This document shows positions 35,783 to 43,811 of a stretch of DNA of 64,000 nt, piece after piece. Numbering within the stretch: the stretch's first letter is position 1; each line of letters opens with the position of its first letter. The position numbers were made by a program, and so were the translations under genes. The notes beneath the pieces are model-generated. The model was not told the origin of the DNA. It did not search any database and saw only the letters and a list, made by a program, of their open reading frames with translations. Where the stretch lies: assembly GCA_018402085.1 (NCBI GenBank), contig JAGYJM010000002.1:1-64000 (forward strand). Reading direction: 5' to 3'. Source of the stretch: Flavobacteriales bacterium (lineage in GTDB: Bacteria; Bacteroidota; Bacteroidia; Flavobacteriales_D; Sanyastnellaceae).

Positions 35783-36649
35783 ATGAAACGTATTCTGGTA
35801 CCCACTGACTTTTCTAAGCATGCTTACTGGGCTGCCGAGGTAGCCGCGAGCATTGCCGCTCGCACCGGCGCAAGGGTGTTCTTGCTGCATGCAGTTGATA
35901 TGCCCTATTACGGAGCGAATGATCGTTTCGATGAAGCACCTGATACTGCCGAAGGGCTTTTTATGCTCAAACGGGCTAAACAGGAATTTGAGAAATTAAT
36001 CAACCAGCCCTTTTTCAAAGATGTAGATGTAGCGGAGATCCTTCAGTGGGAAGGCGTTTATGAAACCATTACGGAGAAAGCGAAAGAGTTTGAGATTGAT
36101 TTAATTGTGATGGGCTCCCAGGGGGCAAGCGGAGTGAAAGAATTCTTCATCGGATCAAACACTGAGAAAATTATTCGCACGGCCCATTGTCCGGTGCTCA
36201 CAGTGAAAGAAAAGACGGAGAACTTCGAGCCCAAAGATGTGGTCTTTGCTTCGAATTTTTACGGTGAGGCTGTGGGGTCGTTCCAGGCCATGATGGACAT
36301 CATTAGCATCTTCAAGCCAACGGTTCACCTGTTGAAGGTGATCACGCCTGCGAATTTTGAAGCTTCTGACTACACGATGCAGTTGATGAACGACTTCGTT
36401 GAGAAGACCGGGTTGGAGAACTATACCTTGAACGTGTACAACGAAATGATCGTGGAGAAAGGCATCCATGAATTTTCCGAGAAGGTAAAGGCCGGTATGG
36501 TCGCGATTGAGACCCACGGGCGAACCGGGCTGTCGCATTTCTTCCGCCAGAGCCTGGCTGAAGATGTGGCAAACCACAGTAAATCGCCTGTGTTGAGTCA
36601 AAAAATGGAAGAAGTTAAAGCAAAGGAAGGCGCGATTTTCCCTTCCTGA
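35783..36649 (+). CDS. tandem-domain universal stress protein (USP 1)
   Basis: 288 aa with two UspA domains. The first (1-145) has VPTDFSKHAYWAAEVA and a complete ATP-binding loop GSQGASGVKEFFIGS, which fits G-2x-G-9x-G-S. The second (about 150-280) keeps IETHGRTGLSHFF but not the last Gly-Ser, so only the first is expected to bind ATP. USPs are cytoplasmic stress-tolerance or energy-limitation proteins. It probably forms an operon with the next gene (21-bp gap) under the TGAT-N4-ATCA site. Confidence 0.94.
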   Translation: MKRILVPTDFSKHAYWAAEVAASIAARTGARVFLLHAVDMPYYGANDRFDEAPDTAEGLFMLKRAKQEFEKLINQPFFKDVDVAEILQWEGVYETITEKAKEFEIDLIVMGSQGASGVKEFFIGSNTEKIIRTAHCPVLTVKEKTENFEPKDVVFASNFYGEAVGSFQAMMDIISIFKPTVHLLKVITPANFEASDYTMQLMNDFVEKTGLENYTLNVYNEMIVEKGIHEFSEKVKAGMVAIETHGRTGLSHFFRQSLAEDVANHSKSPVLSQKMEEVKAKEGAIFPS

Positions 36650-36670
36650 ACCGATCGATGTGAGATCCTT

Positions 36671-37480
36671 ATGAAAATTTTAATCCCAACCGACTTCAGT
36701 GATAACGCCCGTGTGGCGATGAATTATGCACTGACGCTATTCGGCGACCGAGAACCTTCGGTTTACTTGCTGAATACCTGGAAGGTACCGCATACAGGTG
36801 TAGGGATGCTGGTCAGCATCGAAGACATTCTGCGGGATGAATCAGAGCGCGCAATGGCTGACCTGGTTGCCGAAGTCAAGGAAAAAACCGGCGATGCCTT
36901 CGGTATTGAAGGCATCGTAAAACCGGGAACCCTCGTAGAGGTGATCAAGTCACTTCAACGCACAGATCATTTTGATCTGATTGTAATGGGTACCCGCGGT
37001 GCCGATGATGTCAGCAAAAAATTGTTGGGCAGCAACACCGCCAATGTCTTGAGCAGTGCAGATATACCCGTACTTACGGTGCCCCTCGATGCCGCGCTCG
37101 AAGTACCTTCTTTTATTGCGCTGGCTACAGATTTTACAGACCTCTCGGCGGCGCAAATTGAACCGCTGCTCGATGTAGTCAATAAGTTCAATGCCCGCTT
37201 CAAAGCCGTACACGTTGAGAAAGAAGCTGTCACTGAAACGGCGGTGCCGGGAAGCAATTGGTCACAAACCTTTGAGGGAGAAGCACCTGAAGTAGAAACG
37301 ATCTATGCAGACAATGTGGCGAAAGGATTGGATCAGTACATCCGTGACCAGCATGTAGATCTACTGGCTATTGTGCACCATGACTATGGCTTTTTTGAGG
37401 GGCTCTTCCATAAGAGTGTCTCGCGCTCACTGGCCATGTACAATACCTGCCCGCTCATGGTGCTGCCGGAAGCAGACTAA
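36671..37480 (+). CDS. tandem-domain universal stress protein (USP 2)
   Basis: 269 aa, a diverged paralogue of the previous protein with the same two-domain build. Domain 1 has IPTDFSDNARVAMNYAL and GTRGADDVSKKLLGS, again the full G-2x-G-9x-G-S loop. Domain 2 begins near FIALATDFTDLSAAQ and ends with HKSVSRSLAMYNTCPLMVLP, and lacks the loop. Tandem USP pairs next to Crp/Fnr-type regulators commonly belong to low-oxygen or stationary-phase responses; here this is inferred from the neighbours. Confidence 0.94.
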   Translation: MKILIPTDFSDNARVAMNYALTLFGDREPSVYLLNTWKVPHTGVGMLVSIEDILRDESERAMADLVAEVKEKTGDAFGIEGIVKPGTLVEVIKSLQRTDHFDLIVMGTRGADDVSKKLLGSNTANVLSSADIPVLTVPLDAALEVPSFIALATDFTDLSAAQIEPLLDVVNKFNARFKAVHVEKEAVTETAVPGSNWSQTFEGEAPEVETIYADNVAKGLDQYIRDQHVDLLAIVHHDYGFFEGLFHKSVSRSLAMYNTCPLMVLPEAD

Positions 37481-37509
37481 TCCTCTTTTCAGGAATGATT
37501 CTTTCCGAT

Positions 37510-37517
37510 TATCTTTG
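37510..37517 (+). promoter_or_regulatory. -7 promoter box of the tRNA gene
   Basis: TATCTTTG, an exact TAnnTTTG, ends 11 bp before the tRNA 5' end. No clear -33 TTG was seen at the usual distance. Confidence 0.65.
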
Positions 37518-37528
37518 CGCTCCCTCAT

Positions 37529-37603
37529 CGGGATGTAGCTCAGTTCGGTTAGAGTACACGTCTGGGGGGCGTGGGGTCGCTGGTTCGAATCCAGTCATCC
37601 CGA
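37529..37603 (+). tRNA. tRNA-Pro (GGG anticodon)
   Basis: 75 nt. The acceptor stem CGGGATG pairs with CATCCCG. D arm GCTC...GAGT. Anticodon stem CACGT/GCGTG with loop CTGGGGG gives anticodon GGG. T arm CTGG-TTCGAAT-CCAG is standard. CCA is not encoded (the sequence continues ACA). Its own promoter lies upstream and a hairpin with T-rich tail downstream. Confidence 0.97.
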
Positions 37604-37614
37604 CAAACAAGAAT

Positions 37615-37644
37615 GAAGGGGTCCATCATTGGGCCCCTTTTGTA
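37615..37644 (+). terminator. terminator after the tRNA gene
   Basis: AAGGGG...CCCCTTTT forms a stem around CCATCATTGGG (GGGGTCC/GGGCCCC with one mismatch), followed by TTTTGT. It starts 12 bp after the tRNA 3' end. Confidence 0.75.
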
Positions 37645-37670
37645 TTTAACAAGCTTAGAATCGCTGTTGG

Positions 37671-37860
37671 ATCATAGATCGCAGATCGCGGGAGATAGCG
37701 AACAGAGAGGGATGCGCCACGCGCATCCGTTGAGACTACGCGCATCCGTCGCGTTGAACCACTATTTCCGGACGGCTATAAGCCGTCTCCTCAATTTTGC
37801 GGGGGTATGACGAAGCAGCGCAAGTATGCGCTGACTTAAGATCTTCAAGGTTCCCGATAA
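37671..37860. repeat. composite palindromic element between convergent genes
   Basis: Between the tRNA (+) and a response regulator (-). It starts with heptamers ATCATAG, ATCGCAG and ATCGCGG, then GGATGCG...CGCATCC, then GGACGGC-TATAA-GCCGTC (about 37770), a 30-bp spacer CTCAATTTTGCGGGGGTATG, and CAGCGCA-AGTA-TGCGCTG (about 37814-37831). The same two-hairpin order occurs at 10301-10355 (+) and 12179-12247 (-). Confidence 0.9.
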
Positions 37861-37924
37861 AACCGAAAGAAATTGCACGAAGGGTTTTTACCGGACGGTA
37901 AAAACAGAATAGAACGACTTGCTA

Positions 37925-38347
37925 TTACTGATTCTTCCAGAGTTCCTGCAAATCTTCTTCAAAAACGTGCTTCAGATCATCTTTCGTTACCGGTTTTACG
38001 ATGTAGCCGGTTACTGCAGACAGTTCACAGGCACGATCACGGTCTCTTTGCATCACGGATGAGGTCACCACGTAAAGAAGGATTTTCTTGGCGTTCTGCG
38101 GTCGGTCAATCGCGGTGTAGGCCTCAATGAACTCCCAACCGTCCATGATCGGCATATTCAGGTCGAGAAAAATTACATCAGGGGTGCGTGGTGTATTCTC
38201 TATGAGATGAGGTTTGAGTTTGTGCAGGGCTTGTTCACCATCCTCATAAACTTCAAGCTGTTTGACATAGTTTGTCTTTTCGAGCATTTTCTTGAGTCCG
38301 AAAATCGCAATAGGGTCATTTTCAATGAGACAAAGCACACAATTCAT
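37925..38347 (-). CDS. single-domain response regulator (Rcp1/CheY-like)
   Basis: 140 aa, receiver only: acidic pocket near EN-D11, phosphorylated D62 in IFLDLNMPIMDGW, and K in IVKPVTKDD. No output domain, so it passes phosphate on or acts by protein contact. Its start overlaps the upstream kinase stop by 4 nt (ATGA). Such kinase-then-small-receiver pairs resemble phytochrome-type Rcp1 systems. Confidence 0.92.
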   Translation of the reverse strand: MNCVLCLIENDPIAIFGLKKMLEKTNYVKQLEVYEDGEQALHKLKPHLIENTPRTPDVIFLDLNMPIMDGWEFIEAYTAIDRPQNAKKILLYVVTSSVMQRDRDRACELSAVTGYIVKPVTKDDLKHVFEEDLQELWKNQ

Positions 38348-40224
38348 GATTTACGGGGCAATTTGATGGTGAAGATGCTGCCTTCGCCGGGTTCACTTTC
38401 AACTTCGATGCTACCATTCATGGCCTCGATTTGAGTTCTGGTCATAAAAAGTCCTACCCCTTTCGCGTCAGGGTTGCGGTGAAAAACCTTGTAGAGACCA
38501 AAAATTTTATCTCCATGCGTTTTCAGGTCAATACCACTGCCGTTGTCTTCAAATTTAATGATGCAATGGTTTTGACTGGCATCTGCAGTAATGCGGATAT
38601 GGGGTGTTCTTTCAGGATGTTTGTACTTGATCGCATTGCTGAGCAGGTTCTGGAAGGCACTCTGCAGGTATGACCTATTGGCAATGATGCTTTCACAAGG
38701 GCCAAAGTCGGTTTCGATTCGTGCATCGGCTTTGCCAATGTCGCCAAGCAGGGCGTTTTCTGCACGTTGCACCATTTCTGCAAGGTTCAGCGGCTCAAGT
38801 TTCAGTTCATCAATGTTCTGAATGTCGGTGATTTCATTTAGCCTTGAAATCGTTTCGCTAAGGCTGTTGCTGATTTTGTTTAGAATATCAATATAACCGG
38901 CAACCTCTCCGTCTTCGGCATCTTCAATTAACCGTAAGATCATTTCAAAGTTACCGCTGTGGGTGCGTAGATTGTGGCTCACGATATGCGAGAAATTGGT
39001 CAGCCGCTCATTGTGGGTGGCGAGGTCGCGGTTGGCTTTGAGAATATTCAGTTCGTATTCCTTATGTCGGGTAATATCTTGAAAAACACCACGTAAGCGG
39101 TCTACAAGACCCTGTATATTCTTGATGGGTTCTCCTGTGGCTCGAACCCAGCGTACCCTGTCATCTAAGGTGCGAATGCGTGCCTCAAAATCAAATGGTT
39201 CGCCTGTAGCTGCGGCACGTTGAACAGCGTCACTGACCACAGAAAGATCTTCTTCAAGATAGAACGACACAGCCTTCTCAAAATCGATAGGTGTTTCTTG
39301 GGGTACGCCGTGAATGTTATAGACTTCTTTTGACCATGTCACGATTTCGTCTGCGAGATTGAGCTCCCAGACCCCGATCTGTCCGATGCGTGAAGTCTCA
39401 CGCAGTAGAAAATTTTCCCTCTCGCGAATCACGCGTGTCTGAATGTGTGCTTCGATGTTAATGCAGCTTCCGGTAAAGTGCCGGTGACCGCTTTCTTGAT
39501 CCTGAAAAATCCTGCCGCGTGACTCGAACCATTCAATGGTGCCGTTTTTTTTCTTCATCCTGAACTCTGCGCAATAGGCTGACTGACCTTTTAGACAGTC
39601 GCCGATGGCAGCTTGAAGGTGTTCCCGATCTTCATGAATGACCAATTCATTGATCCAGATGTTGTAATCAATTCTTATTTCATTCGGAGCGTATCCCAGC
39701 AGACCGTACATGGCAGGAGACCACCATTCTTCGTCTGTCTGAAGATTCCAATCCCAATAACCCGCTGATGTGGAGGAAATCATGCGCTGTAGGCGCTCAT
39801 TACGCCTGCGCAATTCACCTGCTTCTAAGCCGTCTTTCTGTAGTTGGGCGATGCCAACAATTTCCTCAACCTGCTGGTCTGAGCCGCGCTCCGTAATCAT
39901 TCCTGAAACGCGAAATGGGCAGTACCCATTCTCCAAAAGATTGAAACGAGCTGTAAATTCAATGCGCTGCTGATCTTTTCCGATACGGACCAGGGCGGCT
40001 GCAGCACGGCCAGCATCCTCAGGGTGAAGCCGCTCTTTGAATGAGTGTATGTTTGTGTGTGGTATCTGGCCGGGAACTTTCAGCACTTCAACCAGTTCTT
40101 TTTGAAAAAAACGTAGTCCTTCTGTGCGTCGCCACCGCCATTGCAGTGTGTGCGCACGAAAATGTTCTGACGCGCACATTTTTGATGAGTCAGTTTCCTG
40201 ACGATCATTGTTCAAAGATTCCAT
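38344..40224 (-). CDS. multi-PAS sensor histidine kinase
   Basis: 626 aa, no membrane segment. At least three PAS/PAC units are visible: ~30-130, one with YWDWNLQTDEEWWSPAMYGL (~157-285) and one with GQIGVWELNLADEIVTWSKE (~290-395). The H-box VSHNLRTHSGNF has His near 419, the form common in this phylum, and the HATPase domain has NLLSNAIKYK, FEDNGSGI and KGVGLFMTRTQI. The soluble multi-PAS build suggests sensing of internal redox, ligand or light cues. It is paired with the receiver directly downstream. Confidence 0.93.
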   Translation of the reverse strand: MESLNNDRQETDSSKMCASEHFRAHTLQWRWRRTEGLRFFQKELVEVLKVPGQIPHTNIHSFKERLHPEDAGRAAAALVRIGKDQQRIEFTARFNLLENGYCPFRVSGMITERGSDQQVEEIVGIAQLQKDGLEAGELRRRNERLQRMISSTSAGYWDWNLQTDEEWWSPAMYGLLGYAPNEIRIDYNIWINELVIHEDREHLQAAIGDCLKGQSAYCAEFRMKKKNGTIEWFESRGRIFQDQESGHRHFTGSCINIEAHIQTRVIRERENFLLRETSRIGQIGVWELNLADEIVTWSKEVYNIHGVPQETPIDFEKAVSFYLEEDLSVVSDAVQRAAATGEPFDFEARIRTLDDRVRWVRATGEPIKNIQGLVDRLRGVFQDITRHKEYELNILKANRDLATHNERLTNFSHIVSHNLRTHSGNFEMILRLIEDAEDGEVAGYIDILNKISNSLSETISRLNEITDIQNIDELKLEPLNLAEMVQRAENALLGDIGKADARIETDFGPCESIIANRSYLQSAFQNLLSNAIKYKHPERTPHIRITADASQNHCIIKFEDNGSGIDLKTHGDKIFGLYKVFHRNPDAKGVGLFMTRTQIEAMNGSIEVESEPGEGSIFTIKLPRKS

Positions 40225-40296
40225 AGTAGATCCATTCCCGAATCGAGGATCAATATACGGAAAATGTAATGATAAGAGTTTGGAGGGTGCGAGTTC

Positions 40297-41109
40297 CTAA
40301 CTGCCGATCCGTACGCTGCCTTTGCCCTCTTTGATCTCAAACTTCAGGGGCAGAATGAATTGACTTTCTATAGACTTGCCGGCGCGCGTAGCGGCCTGCC
40401 ACAGAGGCATTTGCCAAACGCATTCCAGGGCTGCACGGTCGAGAAAGTAATGCGCACTTTCAGAAACCTCCACGTCACGCACCAATCCGCCTTCGTCGAT
40501 TCTGAAGGCCACTTTCACAGAACCTTCAATGCCTTTCAATAAAGCCTCTTCAGGGTACTGAGCTGTTTCGCTGACGTAGTGGAGAAGGTTTCGGTAACCG
40601 CCCGGAAACTGTGCCGGTACATCCTGCACTTTCGGAGCGTAAATTTCTGCCGGATCAGGATAAACCCGATCAGATTTTCGTGAACCATCTTCTGCCCAAC
40701 GTTTCCAAATGCCGCACTTAGTGTTCCGGCAAAAGTATCCCTCTGACTCTTTTTGCCTGTTCTCATAGTAGAAAACAAACGCCCCGTCAGCTACCTCCAG
40801 CTCAGGATCACGGTAGATGCCCGTCATCTGGAGAGCACCGCTTGTATAGTAAATCTGCACCTCGAATCCCTTTCCTGTGCGGAGGATGGTGCGGTAGTAT
40901 GTCGCGTCAGCCTTCTGCTCAACGGGCTCAAATGACGCGTTGAGGTACACAGGGTTGTGGTGCTGGGCCATCCCTTTTACGTTCGCCCCCATAGTGAGAC
41001 CGCCGAGAAGCAAGGCGTTGATCCAGATTGTTTTAGTCCGCAAATGGCGTATATTCAGGTTCAAACTCAAAATTAGCCCAAGTAGATCAGTGCCTGTAGA
41101 GGTTTTCAA
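40297..41109 (-). CDS. TonB C-terminal-domain protein with MORN-like repeats
   Basis: 270 aa. A hydrophobic segment at ~29-48 (IWINALLLGGLTMGANV) can act as signal or anchor; the exact start is uncertain. The middle has MORN/YwqK-like strands (YYTSGALQMTGIYRD, FVFYYENRQKESEGYF). The last ~95 residues are a TonB_C domain (AQYPEEALLKGIEGSVKVAF, DRAALECVWQMPLW, LPLKFEI). Such proteins are common in this phylum; they may take part in envelope energy transduction, though no ExbB/ExbD genes are near. Stand-alone gene. Confidence 0.88.
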   Translation of the reverse strand: MKTSTGTDLLGLILSLNLNIRHLRTKTIWINALLLGGLTMGANVKGMAQHHNPVYLNASFEPVEQKADATYYRTILRTGKGFEVQIYYTSGALQMTGIYRDPELEVADGAFVFYYENRQKESEGYFCRNTKCGIWKRWAEDGSRKSDRVYPDPAEIYAPKVQDVPAQFPGGYRNLLHYVSETAQYPEEALLKGIEGSVKVAFRIDEGGLVRDVEVSESAHYFLDRAALECVWQMPLWQAATRAGKSIESQFILPLKFEIKEGKGSVRIGS

Positions 41110-41184
41110 CGAGTTGTTAACAGCGCGTCGTGTTCAACGCAAATGTTCGAGACACAGCTCGGAACAATGTCCTAATTTTGAAGC

Positions 41185-41526
41185 ATGGATTACCAGTTTG
41201 AAGCAGAGTGGAAGGCCGTTGAGCGCCGCATCTCAGAACAGTTTGGCGAAGACATTGATTTGCAGGGTATTCTGTACCTGATTGGGGTGCAGGAGCTCGG
41301 ACAAGGTTTTCGGAAGTTTAAGAAAGATGACAAGGTTGACCTCATGCACATAGCTATCTGTACCTTACTGGAGCCTTTTGGATATTATGAGTTTGTGGGC
41401 AAAGACGATGACGGATGGCCGCACTTTAAACGCACGCAAAAGCTACCTACGCTTCAAGCTGAAGAGCAAGAACTACTCATGAAGCGCGCGGTCATTCAGT
41501 ATTTCCAGGAAATCAAAGAGATCTGA
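41185..41526 (+). CDS. conserved small cytoplasmic protein, unknown function
   Basis: 113 aa starting MDYQFEAEWKAVERRISEQF, with QGILYLIGVQELGQGFRKFKKDDKVDLMHIAICTLL split over the centre. No signal peptide or membrane segment. The regular sequence and the mixed hydrophobic/charged pattern argue for a real protein. A TAATTTTG box (41173-41180) ends only 4 bp before the ATG, so if it is used the mRNA would be nearly leaderless. Product unknown. Confidence 0.8.
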   Translation: MDYQFEAEWKAVERRISEQFGEDIDLQGILYLIGVQELGQGFRKFKKDDKVDLMHIAICTLLEPFGYYEFVGKDDDGWPHFKRTQKLPTLQAEEQELLMKRAVIQYFQEIKEI

Positions 41527-41533
41527 ACAGGAA

Positions 41534-41917
41534 TTACTCGATCACAACGGTTTCTTCGTTGATTTCTTCCTCTTCAATTTTAATGATGCCTTCTCCGGTC
41601 AATGACCCCTTGCTGGCTTCAATATCAAGCACCACAAAACCTGCCTGACCCTGCTTGTAAAAGTCTGAGAAGTTGAAGGATACTTTTCCGGAGCCGTTCG
41701 TCACCTGAATGGTGTCAAATCGAATCTCACCAATCTGGTCATCGTCTCCTGAACCTACTGCGAACAGACGCACATCCGCTCCTGCTACGGGCGATCCAAA
41801 TGAATTACGCACCTCAATCGTGGCAATGGTCTCTTCTACCTTATTGCATGAAAAGAGCGCTACCGCGAAAAACGCCGCAACAACGAGTTTCCAAATGTGT
41901 GAATACCTTTCTTCCAT
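41534..41917 (-). CDS. small lipoprotein with an Ig-like/carboxypeptidase-regulatory-like fold
   Basis: 127 aa. A hydrophobic N-terminus ends in ALFSCNK, a lipobox, so it should be lipidated and sit in the outer membrane. The body ATIEVRNSFGSPVAGADVRL ... GSGKVSFNFSDFYKQGQAGF resembles a carboxypeptidase-regulatory or invasin-type beta domain. The C-terminal tail is Glu-rich. It is convergent with the 113-aa gene (7-bp gap). Role unknown. Confidence 0.82.
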   Translation of the reverse strand: MEERYSHIWKLVVAAFFAVALFSCNKVEETIATIEVRNSFGSPVAGADVRLFAVGSGDDDQIGEIRFDTIQVTNGSGKVSFNFSDFYKQGQAGFVVLDIEASKGSLTGEGIIKIEEEEINEETVVIE

Positions 41918-41979
41918 ACCGCAGTTTTGTTAATTTCGCTGACGTGCACAATCAGCCCTAACTACAAAAAAACAAAAAA

Positions 41980-42795
41980 ATGTCGATGAAACCACTACTT
42001 ATAGGTACGATTGCAGTTCTTTCAGTTGTTATTCTTGGAAGTGCATCCGGATGCGGCGAAGGTGCAAATGGTAGCATGAATAGCGGCGCAAAAGCGCCGG
42101 ATGCCGACGCGTCACACAATACCGAAATGACAGCCGCAGATGCACGACAAGAGATGGGCGCAAGTGCGCCTGGAAACGAAAATACCAGGGTGAGAATTAC
42201 CACCTCCTTCGGTGATATCCTGGTCCGCTTGAGTGATGCGACCCCTATGCACCGTGATAATTTCATCAAGCTTACCAATGAAGGTTTCTATGACGGATTG
42301 CTTTTCCACCGTGTGATCAATGGATTCATGATACAGGGCGGTGACCCTGACTCTAAAGGGGCTGCCCCTAACCGCCGCCTGGGCAACGGCGGTCCCGGCT
42401 ACACCGTTGAGGCCGAGTTCGTAGATAGCCTTGTGCACCTCAAAGGTGCCCTCGCTGCAGCCCGAAAAGGCGACGCCATGAACCCGGCCCGTGCTTCAAG
42501 CGGCAGCCAGTTCTACATCGTTCAAGGTAAACCGGTGCCGCCGCAAATGCTGCTTGATCTTGAGAACCAACGTAACCGAGGTAAAGACAGCGTTGACTTC
42601 TTTACCTATACCGATGAGCAGATAGCCGCGTTTCAGGCACTGGGCGGCACCCCGCACCTTGATGGAAGCTACACTGTATTTGGCTATGTGACAGAAGGAC
42701 TGAGTATCGTTGACTCGATCGCTGCCGTGCAGGTAGATCGCGTGAGTCGACCGCTCAAAGATGTGATTATGAATGTCGAAGTAGTCAAAGAATGA
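41980..42795 (+). CDS. cyclophilin-type peptidyl-prolyl isomerase lipoprotein
   Basis: 271 aa. N-terminal hydrophobic segment and Cys in GSASGCGEG suggest a lipoprotein. A ~40-residue low-complexity linker follows (two small palindromes lie in its DNA: 42085-42104 and 42157-42170). The cyclophilin domain begins at VRITTSFGDILVRLSD and shows GLLFHRVINGFMIQGGDP, GSQFYIVQGKPVPPQ and VFGYVTEGLSIVDSIA. Its role is folding of periplasmic or outer-membrane proteins. The stop overlaps the pheS start (ATGA), so both are expressed together. Confidence 0.93.
   Translation: MSMKPLLIGTIAVLSVVILGSASGCGEGANGSMNSGAKAPDADASHNTEMTAADARQEMGASAPGNENTRVRITTSFGDILVRLSDATPMHRDNFIKLTNEGFYDGLLFHRVINGFMIQGGDPDSKGAAPNRRLGNGGPGYTVEAEFVDSLVHLKGALAAARKGDAMNPARASSGSQFYIVQGKPVPPQMLLDLENQRNRGKDSVDFFTYTDEQIAAFQALGGTPHLDGSYTVFGYVTEGLSIVDSIAAVQVDRVSRPLKDVIMNVEVVKE
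42085..42104 (+). repeat. palindromic word in the lipoprotein linker
   Basis: GGCGC-AAAA-GCGCC followed by GGATGC: same architecture as 56423-56446 with a different stem. In frame it encodes GAKAPDA. A second hairpin, GGCGC-AAGT-GCGCC, lies at 42157-42170. Confidence 0.65.
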
Positions 42796-43811
42796 TTGAC
42801 AAGATTGACCAACTGCTAAAGCAGGTAGAGGCTGCCACTCCCGTCACCGAAGAGGAAATAGAACAGTTCCGTATCGAGTACCTCGGCAGAAAAGGGATCT
42901 TGAAAGCACTTGCGGGTGAGTTCAAGGAGGTTCCTGGTGAGCAAAAACGTGACGTCGGACAAGCTCTGAATGCGCTCAAACAAAAGGTGACTGCGAAAGT
43001 TGAAGAGCTAAAAGCAGGTGCGCAGCGAAATGCTCTGGCATCAGGTCCTGCCCTTGACCTGACACGTCCGCATGGGGGCATTCCCCTTGGGGCCAGGCAC
43101 CCTATATCTGTCGTGCGTCGTGAAATCATCGAGATATTCAACCGTATTGGATTCACAGTGGCTGAAGGCCCTGAGGTGGAAGATGACTGGCACGTGTTCT
43201 CCGGGCTCAATTTCCCGCCTGAGCACCCGGCTCGCGATATGCAAGACACATTCTTCGTTGAAGGCGATAATGACCTTTTGCTGCGTACGCACACCAGCTC
43301 TGTTCAGGTGAGAGAAATGAACAAGCGTCGCCCTCCGATCCGAATCGTGATGCCCGGGCGTGTTTTCCGTAACGAGGCAGTGTCTGCGCGTTCTCATTGC
43401 GCTTTTCATCAGATTGAAGGTCTGTACATCGATAAAGAGGTTTCATTTGCAGACCTGAAGCAGACCTTGCTGTACTTCGCCAGGGAGTTCTTCGGAAAGG
43501 CAAAGATCCGCTTGCGTCCATCGTACTTCCCCTTTACCGAGCCAAGTGCAGAAATGGATGTGTACTGGGGTCTCGAAACCGAGACCGATTACCGCATCAC
43601 CAAAGGTACCGGTTGGCTTGAAGTGCTCGGTTGTGGCATGGTAGACCCGAACGTTCTGCAATCGTCAGATATTGACCCTGCGGTATACTCAGGCTTCGCT
43701 TTCGGAATGGGTATAGAACGCATCGCGATGCTCCGCTATCAGATTGGTGACCTGCGCATGTTCTTCGAGAATGACGTGCGCTTCCTCGATCAGTTTGGTC
43801 CGGTCAGTTGA
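42792..43811 (+). CDS. pheS: phenylalanyl-tRNA synthetase alpha subunit
   Basis: 339 aa, full length. N-terminal coiled coil (1-90), then a class II catalytic core with motif 2 PGRVFRNEAVSARSHCAFHQ, LRPSYFPFTEPSAEMDVY, GWLEVLGCGMVDPNVL and motif 3 GFAFGMGIERIAMLRYQI. Partner of PheT at 29175-31631. It is translationally coupled to the cyclophilin lipoprotein, and its 3' end overlaps the convergent kinase gene by 8 nt. Confidence 0.98.
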   Translation: MIDKIDQLLKQVEAATPVTEEEIEQFRIEYLGRKGILKALAGEFKEVPGEQKRDVGQALNALKQKVTAKVEELKAGAQRNALASGPALDLTRPHGGIPLGARHPISVVRREIIEIFNRIGFTVAEGPEVEDDWHVFSGLNFPPEHPARDMQDTFFVEGDNDLLLRTHTSSVQVREMNKRRPPIRIVMPGRVFRNEAVSARSHCAFHQIEGLYIDKEVSFADLKQTLLYFAREFFGKAKIRLRPSYFPFTEPSAEMDVYWGLETETDYRITKGTGWLEVLGCGMVDPNVLQSSDIDPAVYSGFAFGMGIERIAMLRYQIGDLRMFFENDVRFLDQFGPVS

